A DNA stretch of 64,000 bases from Molanna angustata (taxonomy: Eukaryota > Arthropoda > Insecta > Trichoptera > Molannidae), in assembly GCA_963576475.1 (NCBI GenBank), contig OY754982.1, positions 21,287,336-21,351,335 on the forward strand, in the 5' to 3' direction. A program made the position numbers and the translations under genes. Below the pieces are notes generated by a model, which was not told where the DNA came from, searched no databases, and worked only from the letters and a program-made list of their open reading frames with translations. How positions within the stretch are numbered: position 1 is the stretch's first letter; the number at the start of each line of letters is the position of its first letter. This document shows positions 54,010-64,000 of this stretch, piece by piece.

Positions 54010-54475
54010 GTTTTTTACTCCTCACTTACCCAAAGGGGATATAGTGGGGTGTTATGATTTCGCAATTTTGAAGGCAATTTTTTTATTTGCAGATTATCAA
54101 CTAGTATCATGCTGAGATTGTATTCTGAAAGTTTCATCACAATGTATCTATGTGTATGTACGGCGTGTTTATTCTACTTTATCGATTATTATTATACTAA
54201 ACTGATTTTTTCAGATTTTGCATATTTGTATATCTAATACTCGAATAGACCCCATTACATTTTGAAGGATATCTGAATAGCGTTAATCAATTATTTTAAA
54301 TGTCACATGTTTCAATATAGAATTATCAAGTTATCATAATAAAATATTTAAATCAAAAATAATTTTAAAAGACTCATTTCATGAAAATACTGAGAATTTT
54401 CCATGCAAAATTTGAATACTTTATAGAGTGACTTGGTAGTGAGGAGTTAAGCGTTGGCCACAATCCACTCATTTT
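54010..54475 (-). repeat. ~750-bp repeat D, shortened copy
   Basis: Reverse orientation: 'CTCACTTACCCAAAGGGGAT' at the left and 'GGTAGTGAGGAGTTAAGCGT' at the right. An internal part of about 200 bp has been lost around 54290-54340. Confidence 0.72.
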
Positions 54476-54807
54476 CTGTATTCTAACCTATCAATCGAGA
54501 CGATTTCTAATTTGTACAGTTCCATAGTAAAATAGAAAAATCTTAACTCATATGAAGTTGAATATGGCCTAGTAGGTAAGCCGAAACTGACGTAATTAAT
54601 ATAAAAAACTTACCATAATGCCATTTCCCTATTTGAGGTAGGCAGAGAGAACCGAAATCCAGACCCCTCTCTCTTGACAAACATTTCTCGCTTCACTCAC
54701 GCCCATGCATCATCTCATATACGCTCTTCTATTATTCTTACTTCTAATGTTCATACTGCATTATTCATACTTTCCCACAAAAAAATGTTTTTGACTGTTT
54801 TTATTTT

Positions 54808-54986
54808 TATTTTTTTTTTAAATGAATATGTCCTTGTTAAACAAGTACATATACATCTTCCTACATTCCCTAAAATAAGCAAATAAATGCTTGTGTTATA
54901 GGTGAACGAAATCGGTCGAGGCAGGATTCGAACTCGCGACCACTGGATTACTAGCTCAGCGCGCTATCTGCTCTGCCATCGACCCA
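54808..54986 (-). mobile_element. SINE family C, copy 3
   Basis: On the minus strand: 'GGGTCGATGGCAGAGCAGAT', anticodon-arm-like 'CTGAGCTAGTAATCCAG', 'GCGAGTTCGAATCCTGCCTC', the C-family body and a T/A-rich tail. The loop CTAGTAA gives an AGU (Thr) anticodon. Confidence 0.85.
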
Positions 54987-55107
54987 TCTTATTTTTATAA
55001 ATAAACTGTTACTGTTACTGTAGATAATGTATATTTTCATTGTTTTTTTTCGATGTCATTCTTTTGTAGATGTACATTATATAATTTTATAATAGGTAGT
55101 GTGTAAT

Positions 55108-55205
55108 CTGGTTGGTTGGAAGAAATTGCATAATGGCAAAAAACCGTCAGTGTGCATTATAATATGTATTTATACTTTGTACAAAAAATAAATAAAATAA
55201 TATTT
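55108..55205 (+). mobile_element. CR1/Jockey-like LINE tail
   Basis: 'TCTGGTTGGTTGGAAGAAAT', 'AAAAACCGTCAGTGTGCATT' and a terminal 'AAAAAATAAATAAAATAAT'. Diverged. Confidence 0.6.
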
Positions 55206-55969
55206 TTATGACATTTTTCATAATATCTCAATAAAGAAAAAGTTGGAATGTTTGCTTATATGCAACTATTAGATGTTTAATTATATTATTTAAATTATTT
55301 CCATTAAATATTTCTTCTGCTCTCGACGATTCTTTCCTTCTTTTCCTCTTTGCTGTGATCAGTTTCTTTATTTCTTTCGCTATCATTAAAAAAACATACT
55401 CTTTTGCGCTTTCTTTTTTCACTTTTGTGGGTCTTTTGTTTTGGGTTGGTTTAAAATAAGTTTAATCCAAAGTAAATGAAACTCGCAACTCGTACGATTT
55501 GTTGAAAGATATTTCATGGCATTGTCCGTTTTATACAAACAATGCATTTTATATTATTTTATCTGCGCCAAATGAAAAAAATATGCACGAAATCGCGGCA
55601 CAGTGATCGAAGCGCGCGCAATTATCTCAATTATAATGCAACACAGTTTTGCGCATGCGCATGTAATGATTGGTATTAAACTCATTATAGGCATTATGGG
55701 TACCCGCATCGTGAAAATCGATGCGCCTGTTGCATACAAAGCAACCTTCGTCAGATACTAAGTACCTGCCTACTGTAAGAACAGCTCTTTTTTAATAATT
55801 AATAAGGTCACAAAATCAATTACCAGCTTATGACAATTGCACGAGAAGCTGAATATAAAAATTATATTATGTAGATACCTACCTGTGTAATATTAATATT
55901 TTTCAATAAAATACAAATTAATTTTTTTTTTGACTGCTAATTCGTGATGGAATTCCACTATCAATTATT
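55206..55969. other. unassigned sequence with a CpG-richer patch
   Basis: 55560-55740 is unusually CpG-rich for the window ('GCACGAAATCGCGGCACAGT', 'CGAAGCGCGCGCAATTATC') and contains the NRF-1-type site listed separately. No frame supports an exon. The end of the stretch ('GGAATTCCACTATCAATTAT') resembles sequence outside PLE ends. Confidence 0.35.
55650..55661. promoter_or_regulatory. perfect NRF-1/Ewg-type palindrome
   Basis: TGCGCATGCGCA is the consensus bound by NRF-1 in vertebrates and its fly homologue Ewg. It sits in a short CpG-richer patch. A host promoter is possible, but the neighbouring gene is not visible. Confidence 0.35.
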
Positions 55970-56075
55970 TTTCGCTACTTCCTCCGCCACCCGCTCCGTA
56001 TATGGGGACTGTCAACGACCCCTTCGCAGAACGCTAGAATGAACAACAAAAAAAAATAATGCATGGCACGAAAAG
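55970..56075 (+). mobile_element. repeat L, second copy
   Basis: 'TTCGCTACTTCCTCCGCCAC', 'CCGTATATGGGGACTGTCAA' and 'GACCCCTTCGCAGAACGCTA' match the 93-bp insertion at 15996-16088 and extend to 'AATGCATGGCACG'. Confidence 0.65.
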
Positions 56076-56224
56076 TAGCTCATGGAGCCCTCTAGATTAG
56101 CAATCTCGGCACCATGGTGCAAAAAGAATAAGTCGGGATTGACACTTGCAGACTGTCGGCGACTTCAGATCCATATATAGGTATATAGGGCATCAGAGAA
56201 TTGACCAAGATCTCTGGAAACAAA

Positions 56225-56432
56225 CAAGTCAGTGAGAATCTTCGGATAATAAGGCACCGTATCTATGGCAAAATGGTTTGAAGGCTTTTTAATTGTTCTT
56301 CGAGATCACTAAATCCGCATGTCCAATGGGAACTTGAAGAGGCCCACAGACAGCAACGAGGAGCTCAGATCTGTAAGAGGACATATGTAATTGGGTGGGA
56401 ACACTCCCAAAGGATATGATCCAAAGTTTTAT
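56225..56432 (-). pseudogene. LINE ORF2 C-terminal zinc-finger tail
   Basis: Minus-strand 'DHILWECSHPI', a small insertion in the DNA, 'SSYRSELLVAVCGPLQVPIG' and '..ADLVISKNN' then a stop. It is the sister of 28394-28620, with one frameshifting insertion ('ACATATG') and a premature stop. Only the region after the first cysteines is present. Confidence 0.7.
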
Positions 56433-56649
56433 CATTATCAATTATATAAAATTACTTAAAAATAAGTAAAAATACAAATTTTTAAATACTAATTATTTTT
56501 ACTTACATAAATACGATTTTTATTTCGCTGGCCGTGGCAAAAAGTTGAATAACTGCCGTGGAAATGAGATCATTGCGAAGATTATGTAACAGATCCAATT
56601 ACAATAGAAAAAAATGTGTGCATCAGATAAAGAAAGTTAAGAAGGTATG

Positions 56650-57465
56650 TAAAATGGAATTGACTGCCTTGAGGTGGTTTGGGCATATTGAAAGAATGTA
56701 TGATGAACGGCTGACCAAAAAACATACAAAATTGTAAGAGATGGATCGAATTGCAGGGGTCGCATAAGTCATGACATGACCATGTGAACGACGTTCTTAA
56801 AGAGGAAAGTGTGAGAATCCTGAACAATATACAAACATGTATCAGACGATTGCAGAGGCACATGAAGTCTCGTCACCTCACCAGAAAAAACTGAAGTCCT
56901 CCTCTATAAGACTGTTATCCGGCCATACAGTTCTCTCGTATGAATCGAAATGCTGGGCAATCTCTAAAACTGAAAGAGCCATGGAAACTTTTGGGAGGAA
57001 GGTACTGAGAAGTATCTACGGCCTAATTTGTGACAACGGAGAGTGGCGTATTAGATACAACCAGGAACTGTATGATCTGTACAAGGATCCCACCATCCTC
57101 GAGTGAAATGAAAACTGAAAGACTCAGATGGGCCGGACACATCCAGAGAATGAGCGAAGAGGACGTCCCAAGAAGAGGACGAAGAAGAATTGAAAATCGA
57201 AGCTTCGATGACTGGACGGATTAGTGAAAGATGCAAATAACATCGGCATCCATAACTGGCGTAATGCATCAATAGACCGACAGTCATGAAAACGGGCTCT
57301 GTAGGAGGCTAAGACCTGATCTGGGTTGTAGAAACACAGATAGATAGATAGATAGATGAGACGATGCATGAATATTGATAAGATTAGGGATAAGTGTCAT
57401 GATATAATTATTTGACGTTCAGTTCTATCTGCCTAGTCCATGAGGGATAAAGCATAATGGCATAT
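56650..57465 (+). pseudogene. RTE-type LINE (RRCMN subfamily) interrupted by another RTE-type LINE
   Basis: The outer element reads 'ALRWFGHIERMYDERLTKK', then in shifting frames 'SVRILNNIQTCIRR' up to 56850. It resumes at 57359 with 'RRCMNIDKIRDK' and ends near 57465. A second LINE fills 56851-57358. The target heptamer AGACGAT is present on both sides. Joined conceptually, the outer parts have the same order as the intact layout at 28.66-28.96 kb. Confidence 0.75.
56851..57358 (+). pseudogene. RTE-type LINE polymerase C-terminus, inserted, with (GATA)n tail
   Basis: Reads 'SYESKCWAISKTERAMETFG', 'RKVLRSIYGLICDNGEWRIR', 'YNQELYDLYKDPTIL', then 'MKTERLRWAGHIQRMSEEDV' and 'PRRGRRR'. In a third frame it gives 'IHNWRNASIDR' and 'SGL' with a stop at 57329-57331. 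The SECWAISKTE, R.LR.IYGP..DNGEWRIRYN.ELY.LY and RWAGHIQRM blocks are highly typical of RTE-type insect LINEs. It ends in GATA repeats (57338-57357). Flanked by AGACGAT on both sides. Confidence 0.87.
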
Positions 57466-58540
57466 ATGTGTGAAGGTTAAAACAGTATTCTTTCAGTTGA
57501 TATCCAATTCTCTTTTTAACAAATAAGTATACCAAAATTTGCCAGCTTTAGCGTATATACATAGAGGCAAAAGAATAATAATTAAGATTCCGAGAATTGT
57601 TCCATCGTCATTTATTTTTAAAACAGTAGCTAAATGAACAGCAACAAGATGTTAAATAGCGTGTAGCTGATCAGAGGTAATAATTTCTGGGAAATGACAG
57701 AAAGTGGTCAACACACCACACAATCTCTTCGATACAGTTCATTGAATCAGGATTTTCACAAAGGTATGTACACACCAACCTTAATACAATCCTTGTAGGT
57801 TCTTAATTGATTCTTGAACTAAAGATATAACTTAATAATTTATAAAAAATGCTTTTATAGCCCCGTTTTCATTAAACCAGTCTTTCCTATAACACTGATA
57901 CATTTTCGACATTTTGGACTCTCGTATTTATAGTTCCGTAATTATTGACATCAAACTTTGTGGGAACTAATGCTGTACTTTGAGTAGGCGTACACAATAA
58001 GCTGGGTCGAACAATTTTTTTTAGAATCCACATATGAACGGGGTCTTAAAAGTTGCTAATTTTGATACTGTTAATCTAAAAAATAATAAAAAAATATTCT
58101 ATAAGTATGTACTAGTATTGGTCCTCTACCAGAGATCAACGGTTTCGAAATATTTTTTTTTTATTTTTCTGTCTCAAATTAACAATATGAAAATAATTAT
58201 TTATGGTCGCTGCTGCATGTATAATGCAGCAGTTATAATGATATTTTCAATACATTAGTACGTGTTGTTCTAGTGTGTCGCGCGCCATTCGTTGATTTGA
58301 ATGGGAGTACCTAAATGTTGGTCATTTGATGGAGACCTGTCATCCGCGCTGTAATAGTTAATTTCATGTATGGTTTTAATAATAAAATTCTCTACCCGCA
58401 ATAAAACGTTTTTTATTTATTTTGGAAAAATCAAGAAATTTCTAACCTCCAAAATAATTGATATTTTCCAAAAAAAAAAAAACATCCTACATGCCCCAGC
58501 TTCAAGCATCAGTAGAGGCCCAAAAGTACTTACTTACTTC
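57466..58540. other. unassigned AT-rich sequence
   Basis: No gene seen. A small hairpin 'CTGCTGCATGTATAATGCAG' begins at 58209. Open frames are short and low in complexity. Confidence 0.3.
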
Positions 58541-58890
58541 TTACTTTCGATGGCCATACAACTCCGGTAGAGCTTTAGCCTCCTGAACAATAGCTTTCCA
58601 AGCCTTCCTATCAGCTGCAGTGAACTCCCAGTCATCACAAGCATTCAGCACGTTCAGATCTCGTGTAACATTGTCCATTAATCTCTGCCTTGGTCTTCTC
58701 AGGGGTCTCTTGCCCACAAGGTTATTTTGCAGAATACATTTTGTGGCTCTTTCTTCCCCTGATCTGACATGTCCAATCCAAGCTTATCTTCTGGACCTGA
58801 TTTCGCTGGTGATTAAAGGTTGTTCTGTCAATGCACGAATTTATCAGGCTGGCTTGTTCCTCATTGTTCGGTCTCGTAACGTTTGATTTT
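58541..58890 (-). pseudogene. RTE-type LINE polymerase C-terminus
   Basis: Minus strand: 'AWIGHVRSGEERATKCILQN', 'NLVGKRPLRRPRQRLMDNVT', 'RDLNVLNACDDWEFTAADRK', 'AWKAIVQEAKALPELYGHRK' and a stop at 58541-58543, about 80 residues without interruption. Upstream in another frame, 'NEEQASLINSCIDRTTFNHQ' is the preceding conserved segment, so there is one frameshift near 58785. It is another subfamily of the same clade (ELYGHRK ending). The plus frame 58620-58886 is a shadow. Confidence 0.82.
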
Positions 58891-60489
58891 TTTGACGTGG
58901 TAGCCTTGCCGTTGGTCAGTGGGTCCACCGGACCTAGCCGGGAAGACTATTGGATAGATCCACCGACTGTACCCCTCATCCGCCACCCGAAAGTACCATA
59001 TATTTAATTTGAAAATTAAAAATGCAGTTACAATCTTAATAGTTGTGTGCAAATTTTGAATCCCCTTTCTCTAAGATATATTTAATTGAAATTTTTCATT
59101 TATGGACGGCCTAGCCTAGTACACAATGAAGTAGCATTTGTTCCGGAATTTCATGAGAGTCCAAACGCCAAGATCACCAACATACGTTGCTCCATTTTGT
59201 TGTTTTCCAATAAATTAATACAAACATAATTTTTTTTTTATTTTTAACTATAGATACGTTTAAAGTGACTGTCGATACAATTAATCTGTGTCCACTGACG
59301 TTCACAAAATTAGACTATTATATAAATTAATAATGTGTTAGCAATATCCTCATCTTTGGACGCTGTCATCGCTGAAATTATATTGCCCAAACAAAAAACA
59401 CCAAATCGAACCCAACAGTGAAAGTCGATATTTAAATTTTTATATTAAATTAAAAAATAGCTCCTTAATTAATCCATTTATTATTTAAATAAACAAATTA
59501 ATTGTATTACATGATTAAGGCCGATCACGGCAATCGTAATAAATCATTTTTTTTCTCTTTCTTTTGACGGTAGCTTCAAGTAGTAGGATCACATTGGGTT
59601 ACTACTGGTAACTTCGAAAACCGGCGAAATTGGAGTCGAAATGATTTATGCCGACAAACGTGTCTTAATATTTTTTTTATCTGATATCGTGAACCATCCC
59701 AAACGTTATTGGAACAAATTGTTAAAAAGTAAATTAAGGTTTAATTAATGATTCAATTGGAATTCAAACACAAACTACTATGCGGTTGTTAGATGAATTT
59801 GCATACTTAGGTAACCTGATAGGTTAATGAATATTTTGAAAAATAATAATATCATTCAACAGACAGCGTACAAGGCGAATTAAAATTTATTGTAATGAAA
59901 ACTTGTTACAGTTTATATTTTAATGCATCAACTCTCCACTACTAAAGATATACAAGATATTAATTATTTAAAAGTATACCTACCTACAAATAGATGTACA
60001 TAAACAATTGAAGTTATTTAACCTCGTTTATCTAACGAATGAAAGAAGAAAAGAAAAAGAAAAAAAGATAGAGGTTGAGTCTTATAGAAGAATAACATTT
60101 AGTAGCCTATGGTTCTGAGATAAAACTTGTCTTTAATTTAATAATTTTATTTAATTTTAATTTATTAAGGGACACGCACAGAGAATTAACAATACATAGT
60201 TAACCCTCCAATTAAGCACGTCCATAGCTTGCTTCATATGTCAAAAATGTCACTATACATACACATAATAATTAGAATATTGTAACAATTAGTAGGTAGG
60301 TATGAATGATTTTTGTTGCAACGATTAAAATATCACAGAATTACAGTTGCTATCATGAAAAGTTGATATGGTAAGAAAAGCTTATCTTTAAATATTACAA
60401 TGTTTGATGTTATATTTTGTTTGGAGGATTTTAATGAGAATTATGAGGTTCCAATATGAGGTTTCGAAAGATAAACTTTCGAAATGTGC
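58891..60489. other. unassigned sequence
   Basis: About 1.6 kb, mostly AT-rich with no recognised family. 59510-59670 has 'GGCCGATCACGGCAATCG' and 'AAACCGGCGAAATTGGAGTC', with an imperfect inverted pair around TAAATCATTT/AAATGATTTA. No gene. Confidence 0.3.
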
Positions 60490-60800
60490 ATAGTGCCGGT
60501 GATGACATATGGACTAAAGACAATGACTCTCGCCAAGAACAGCGCTGAAAGATTGAAATGCACGCAGAGATCCATGCTCCGAGTAAGTCTGAGAGACAGA
60601 ATCCAAAATGAAGAAATAAGGCGTCGGAACCATAGCGAATAGTACCATAGTAGACGTCATGGATCGCATAGCGAAGCTCAAATGGCAGTGCCTGACAAGT
60701 TGGTGAGCTCTGGGCACCAAAAATTCTTAAATGGAGGCCTTGGGAAAATAGTCAAGGCATCGGTAGGCCCCAAAATAGATGGATGGGTAATAATTTGTGG
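60490..60800 (+). pseudogene. RTE-type LINE polymerase fragment
   Basis: Plus strand: 'VMTYGLKTMTLAKNSAERLK', 'CTQRSMLRVSLRDRIQNEEI', then shifted 'VDVMDRIAKLKWQ' and finally 'GHQKFLNGGL'. VLTYG..T.TL......RL...QR.M.R..LG.SLRDRI.N..IR is the segment just after the RT palm in this clade. The HVAR part is missing or mutated. 5' and 3' truncated or decayed. Confidence 0.75.
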
Positions 60801-61292
60801 AAATAATTATAAAAATATTTTGATTTAAAAAGTAGAAAATATTATTTTACTGATTTTTGAAAGGATATCTGGTTTATACACTTATTTTTTTCCTCAGTAA
60901 TAGGTATATTGAGTACAAATGTTACAATAAAATAATAACATCGATACTTATGTAAAAAGTGAATCTCAAATAAACATATTTTTTTAATTATCCGTTAGAG
61001 GTAGTACATAACTAGTTCTTTAATAAAAAAATAATCATTATCAAACCAGATTTCTAACGTTGCTCAATTCAAGTCTCATTTTTATCAGTAGTTAAATTAC
61101 ATTTAAAATATATCATACATTATACACCTTAAATCCAATTAATAACTTACATACCTATGTCATTATAAGTAACACCATTGCTACTCAAACTGTTTTCAAA
61201 AGAGGTGGCTCTTTCATCTCTTTTTTATTTGAATGTCAGTTTTAACAAAACACATGGAAATACATGATAGGTAAGAATAGACAGCCACTGTA
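60801..61292. other. unassigned AT-rich sequence
   Basis: Nothing recognised. Confidence 0.3.
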
Positions 61293-61502
61293 ATAATAAT
61301 AATGAACACTTCCTTGCACCCTGCGCAAGGGGCAAGTTTATTGCCGTATGGCAATTTCTTCCAACTAACCAGTGATTCCAGCCCAGAGAAGCAACATTTG
61401 CGTGAGAAATTAATTTAAATAAATTCCTCCTGTGCTGGGAATCGAACCCAGGACGCCCGCACAGGAACTGAACGGCTTACCAACTGTGCCACGGCGGTCG
61501 GC
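61293..61502 (-). mobile_element. tRNA-derived SINE family B, copy 2
   Basis: The best-preserved B copy. Minus-strand head 'GCCGACCGCCGTGGCACAGT', 'CTGGGTTCGATTCCCAGCAC' and body 'ACTGGTTAGTTGGAAGAAAT', ending in (ATT)n (plus strand 'AATAATAATAATGAACACTT'). The T stem CTGGG/CCCAG is intact. Confidence 0.88.
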
Positions 61503-61879
61503 AAAGTTACTTAAGAGGACATGTCTTATAGAGAACAGTGGAAAATTAAGATAAGAAAAGAAAATCCAAATCCAGATGGCATAGAGTATACTCGACGACA
61601 TAATTTTTTTTTAGTTTAGATATTTTTAATCATTTTTAGCACCAAAAAAAGGTAATAAAAAATCTCGGTATTATACTCGTTTTAAAATATAATTAAAAAA
61701 CTAGTATGTAGGAACATTACAAGGATACATTACATAGGTGCATCAGAAACAAAATTTGAATTCATTTTTTTTATAATAGAATAGAAAATAAATAATAGGC
61801 TGATGAGGAACTGTTTTCTTGTTAAATAAATGTTACGTTAATAGAATAATTAATTATTTCTTCGTCTTCTTATTCTTTT

Positions 61880-61990
61880 CTTTTGAAAGATCTATTGGTC
61901 TACGATACAGAAACTATGCTTCCCGAGATAATAAAGTCCAACTGTCCTTCCATCTCTTGGGTGATCTACCAGGCGGACTATGTTCAATGT
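61880..61990 (-). pseudogene. RTE-type LINE scrap
   Basis: 'HSPPGRSPKRWKDSWTLLSR' matches the basic GRP.KRW.D segment of RTE-type tails. Short and isolated. Confidence 0.4.
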
Positions 61991-63069
61991 TCAATGACAT
62001 TGAAATTAACGATGGAAATTTTAATAATATTTGTGAAACAGTGTAAACATCCGAATGAACCTGTTCTTTCCGCAACTTTGTAATGTGTGCGAAATTCACA
62101 TGATTCAAGTCTTTGTCGATTTTTTTATCTATATAATACATTTATCAGAACGCTCGTCGAAATAAATATCATATTAATCTATGAATTAAATTGCTTGTTT
62201 TATTAATCCAATATGCATAAATTCGTTATATTGAATAAATGTTAAATAAATTATATTTTATTATCTATAGATTATTTCTTGTAATACCTACCAATAGAAT
62301 ATTCAAAATAATAAATGATCCTATAGATATTTATTATTGATACGATTTAATGTTCAAGAGATAACCTCAGATTAATACGAGATCAAATTAACTTCGAAAA
62401 TAGTTAAATTCATAATTTTAATACATATCCTCTCACAAAAATGAACAATCATTTTGTTGCCATTGGCAAATAAAATAATAAAAAAATATATATTAAAAAA
62501 TCATGTGGGATATGCACAAATTTTGTTGTATTTTTTCTTGGTCGTAAGATGGGCAAACCTTCTCCCCTCTCTGCCGAAATTTATCAAGATATTTGTCGAT
62601 ACATGTATCTACAAATATTCTTAACCAATTTTTTATGACAATTTTTTTTTTAAATCTCAATACTGACGATGTTGGGATCCAATGTTTGAGTATATGCAAA
62701 TATAAAAATATTCGATTATTTCTAAACCATTTTCTTATGTATGTTTTCGAGCCCAAGCTGCATCATTTTCAACATATGTAGGTATAGTGAATCCAACCCC
62801 AGAATGACGAATAAAAGGCGATGGATGCCTGTCAGAATGAAAAGGTGGACATGATGTGATGGTATGTATGTAAATTTACCTATCTTTAAACAATAACAAA
62901 AATAATTTATTAACAATCTATGAAAATTTCGTTTTCGAGCATATATTGCACCAAATGAACCTGTGGTTCATGTCCCATTCTAAACCCAAAATAACGAAGA
63001 ATTCTAAACCCAAAATATCCTTGCCAGTATAAAAAGTTGACCCGTCTCCCACACTGGGTATGATAGGAT
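61991..63069. other. unassigned AT-rich sequence
   Basis: No gene. 62650-62700 ('CAATACTGACGATGTTGGGA') resembles the start of repeat I. Confidence 0.3.
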
Positions 63070-63242
63070 TTTTTTTAAATAGAATGAATATGTCCTTGTT
63101 ACAAGTACATATACATCCTCATACATTCCCTGAATTAAGCATATGCTTGTACTATCGGTGAACGGAATCGGTCCTTGCAGGATTCGGACTCGCGATCACT
63201 GGATTACTAACCCAGCGCGCTGACCGCTCTGCCATCCACCCA
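63070..63242 (-). mobile_element. SINE family C, copy 4
   Basis: Minus strand 'GGGTGGATGGCAGAGCGGTC', 'CTGGGTTAGTAATCCAG' and 'GCGAGTCCGAATCCTGCAAG'. The anticodon arm forms a 5-bp stem around TTAGTAA (anticodon AGU, Thr). The C body and A/T tail follow. Confidence 0.85.
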
Positions 63243-63505
63243 TTTAATAATTTGTTTTAATTTTTTTTAATTAAAATAAAAAAAAACAATATGAGATAAA
63301 TCCATAAAAATTAAATAAATTGATACTAATAAAAACCATAAAAAATATTTTATGTGACTTTATAAAAAGTTTACAATATGAGTCATAATAAAAAGTTACA
63401 CAAACACTTATAGTATGTAACTTAACAATGCAATAAATAGTTTAGTTCCCATTAATTTACAGGAAGCTTGCTGCAAGTGACAAGTAAATATAAGAACAAG
63501 ACCTT

Positions 63506-63688
63506 GGGGACAAGTATGGTCGACCGTCGAAATGAAAACCCTCCTTGTTTACCCATATCATGGATATAATTATTATATGGAGTTCTACAATATCTTTAGA
63601 TGGCATAGAACTCCATACGATAATTATATCCATGATATGGGTAATCACTGGGGTTTTGATTTCGACGGTCGAACCAGACTTGCCCCCC
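63506..63688. repeat. palindromic MITE (family G), complete
   Basis: 'GGGGACAAGTATGGTCGACC' and 'GTTTACCCATATCATGGATA' face 'TATCCATGATATGGGTAATC' and 'GTCGAACCAGACTTGCCCCC'. Both arms are about 85 bp, with a loop near 'ACAATATCTTTAGATGGCAT'. The best-paired copy in the window. Confidence 0.85.
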
Positions 63689-64000
63689 TGGTTATCTTGG
63701 TCTTGGTTTAGCATATTATAGGTTGCCTTGGTGCAATTTTCACAAAGAATATAAAAAAAGTAAAAAAAAATATGATATAAAAAAGAATCTTAAATCTTCA
63801 AATACTTACAAAACGAAAAATGACCTATATAGGTAGAATATAAAAAAAACAAAACATTACAATAATGATCGACGAAGTTTTTATTTTGTAGAATTCCACT
63901 ATAAGTTATGTCTATAATTAAAAGTACCTAAACCACTTATTGAAACTATTTTTGAAATGTCTTAACAAGGCGAAATAGGCCTGTCGCACGTTATAAAAAT
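63689..64000. other. unassigned AT-rich sequence
   Basis: Nothing certain. 'GTAGAATTCCACTATAAGTT' at about 63888 resembles sequence seen outside PLE ends. Confidence 0.3.

Overview
This window looks like AT-rich, gene-poor nuclear DNA of an insect, most likely a moth or butterfly. The evidence is indirect: very high A+T, many runs built on 'TAGGTACCTAC' (for example near 13395, 35810 and 52560), TAAATAAA-ended LINE tails, several tRNA-derived SINE families and Penelope-like elements. I found no host protein-coding gene that I can defend. Almost every open frame is low-complexity, the back of a repeat, or a decayed piece of a retroelement. Calls rest on reading protein and DNA patterns by eye; no alignment or database search was run.

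Layout. 0-10 kb: RTE-type and CR1-like LINE ends, a LINE 3' end split by a SINE (6.4-7.4 kb), and the most coherent object in the window, a Penelope-like retroelement (PLE) at 7.45-9.88 kb. Two copies lie head to head as a ~955-bp inverted repeat, each with a GIY-YIG endonuclease reading frame, and one still carries the YVDD reverse-transcriptase motif. 10-20 kb: SINEs, a (CATT)65 array and three RTE-type LINE ends. 20-26 kb: a third PLE remnant, two inverted copies of a 17-bp-TIR MITE, and a LINE reverse-transcriptase region split by a SINE. 26-35 kb: foldback MITEs, LINE ends, a ~750-bp MITE-like repeat split by a SINE, and a (ATTT)65 array. 36-50 kb: CR1/L2-like and RTE-like LINE ends, a LINE inserted in a LINE with an 11-bp target duplication (39.4-40.7 kb), a tandem pair of the ~750-bp repeat, and a perfect 93-bp-arm palindrome made of PLE terminal sequence (49.3 kb). 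50-64 kb: a 673-bp TTAA-flanked foldback MITE (51.5 kb), RTE-type LINEs including one nested in another (56.7-57.5 kb), and further SINEs and palindromic MITEs.

Themes. (1) PLE termini carry a hammerhead-ribozyme-like fold. It has a paired stem change between families and a consistent U where the canonical core has A. (2) Several nested insertions with target duplications give a relative order of transposition. (3) RTE-type LINE ends each finish in a different short tandem repeat. Possible host regulatory DNA is limited to short motifs: a perfect NRF-1/Ewg-type palindrome at 55.65 kb and a DRE-type palindrome at 32.82 kb.
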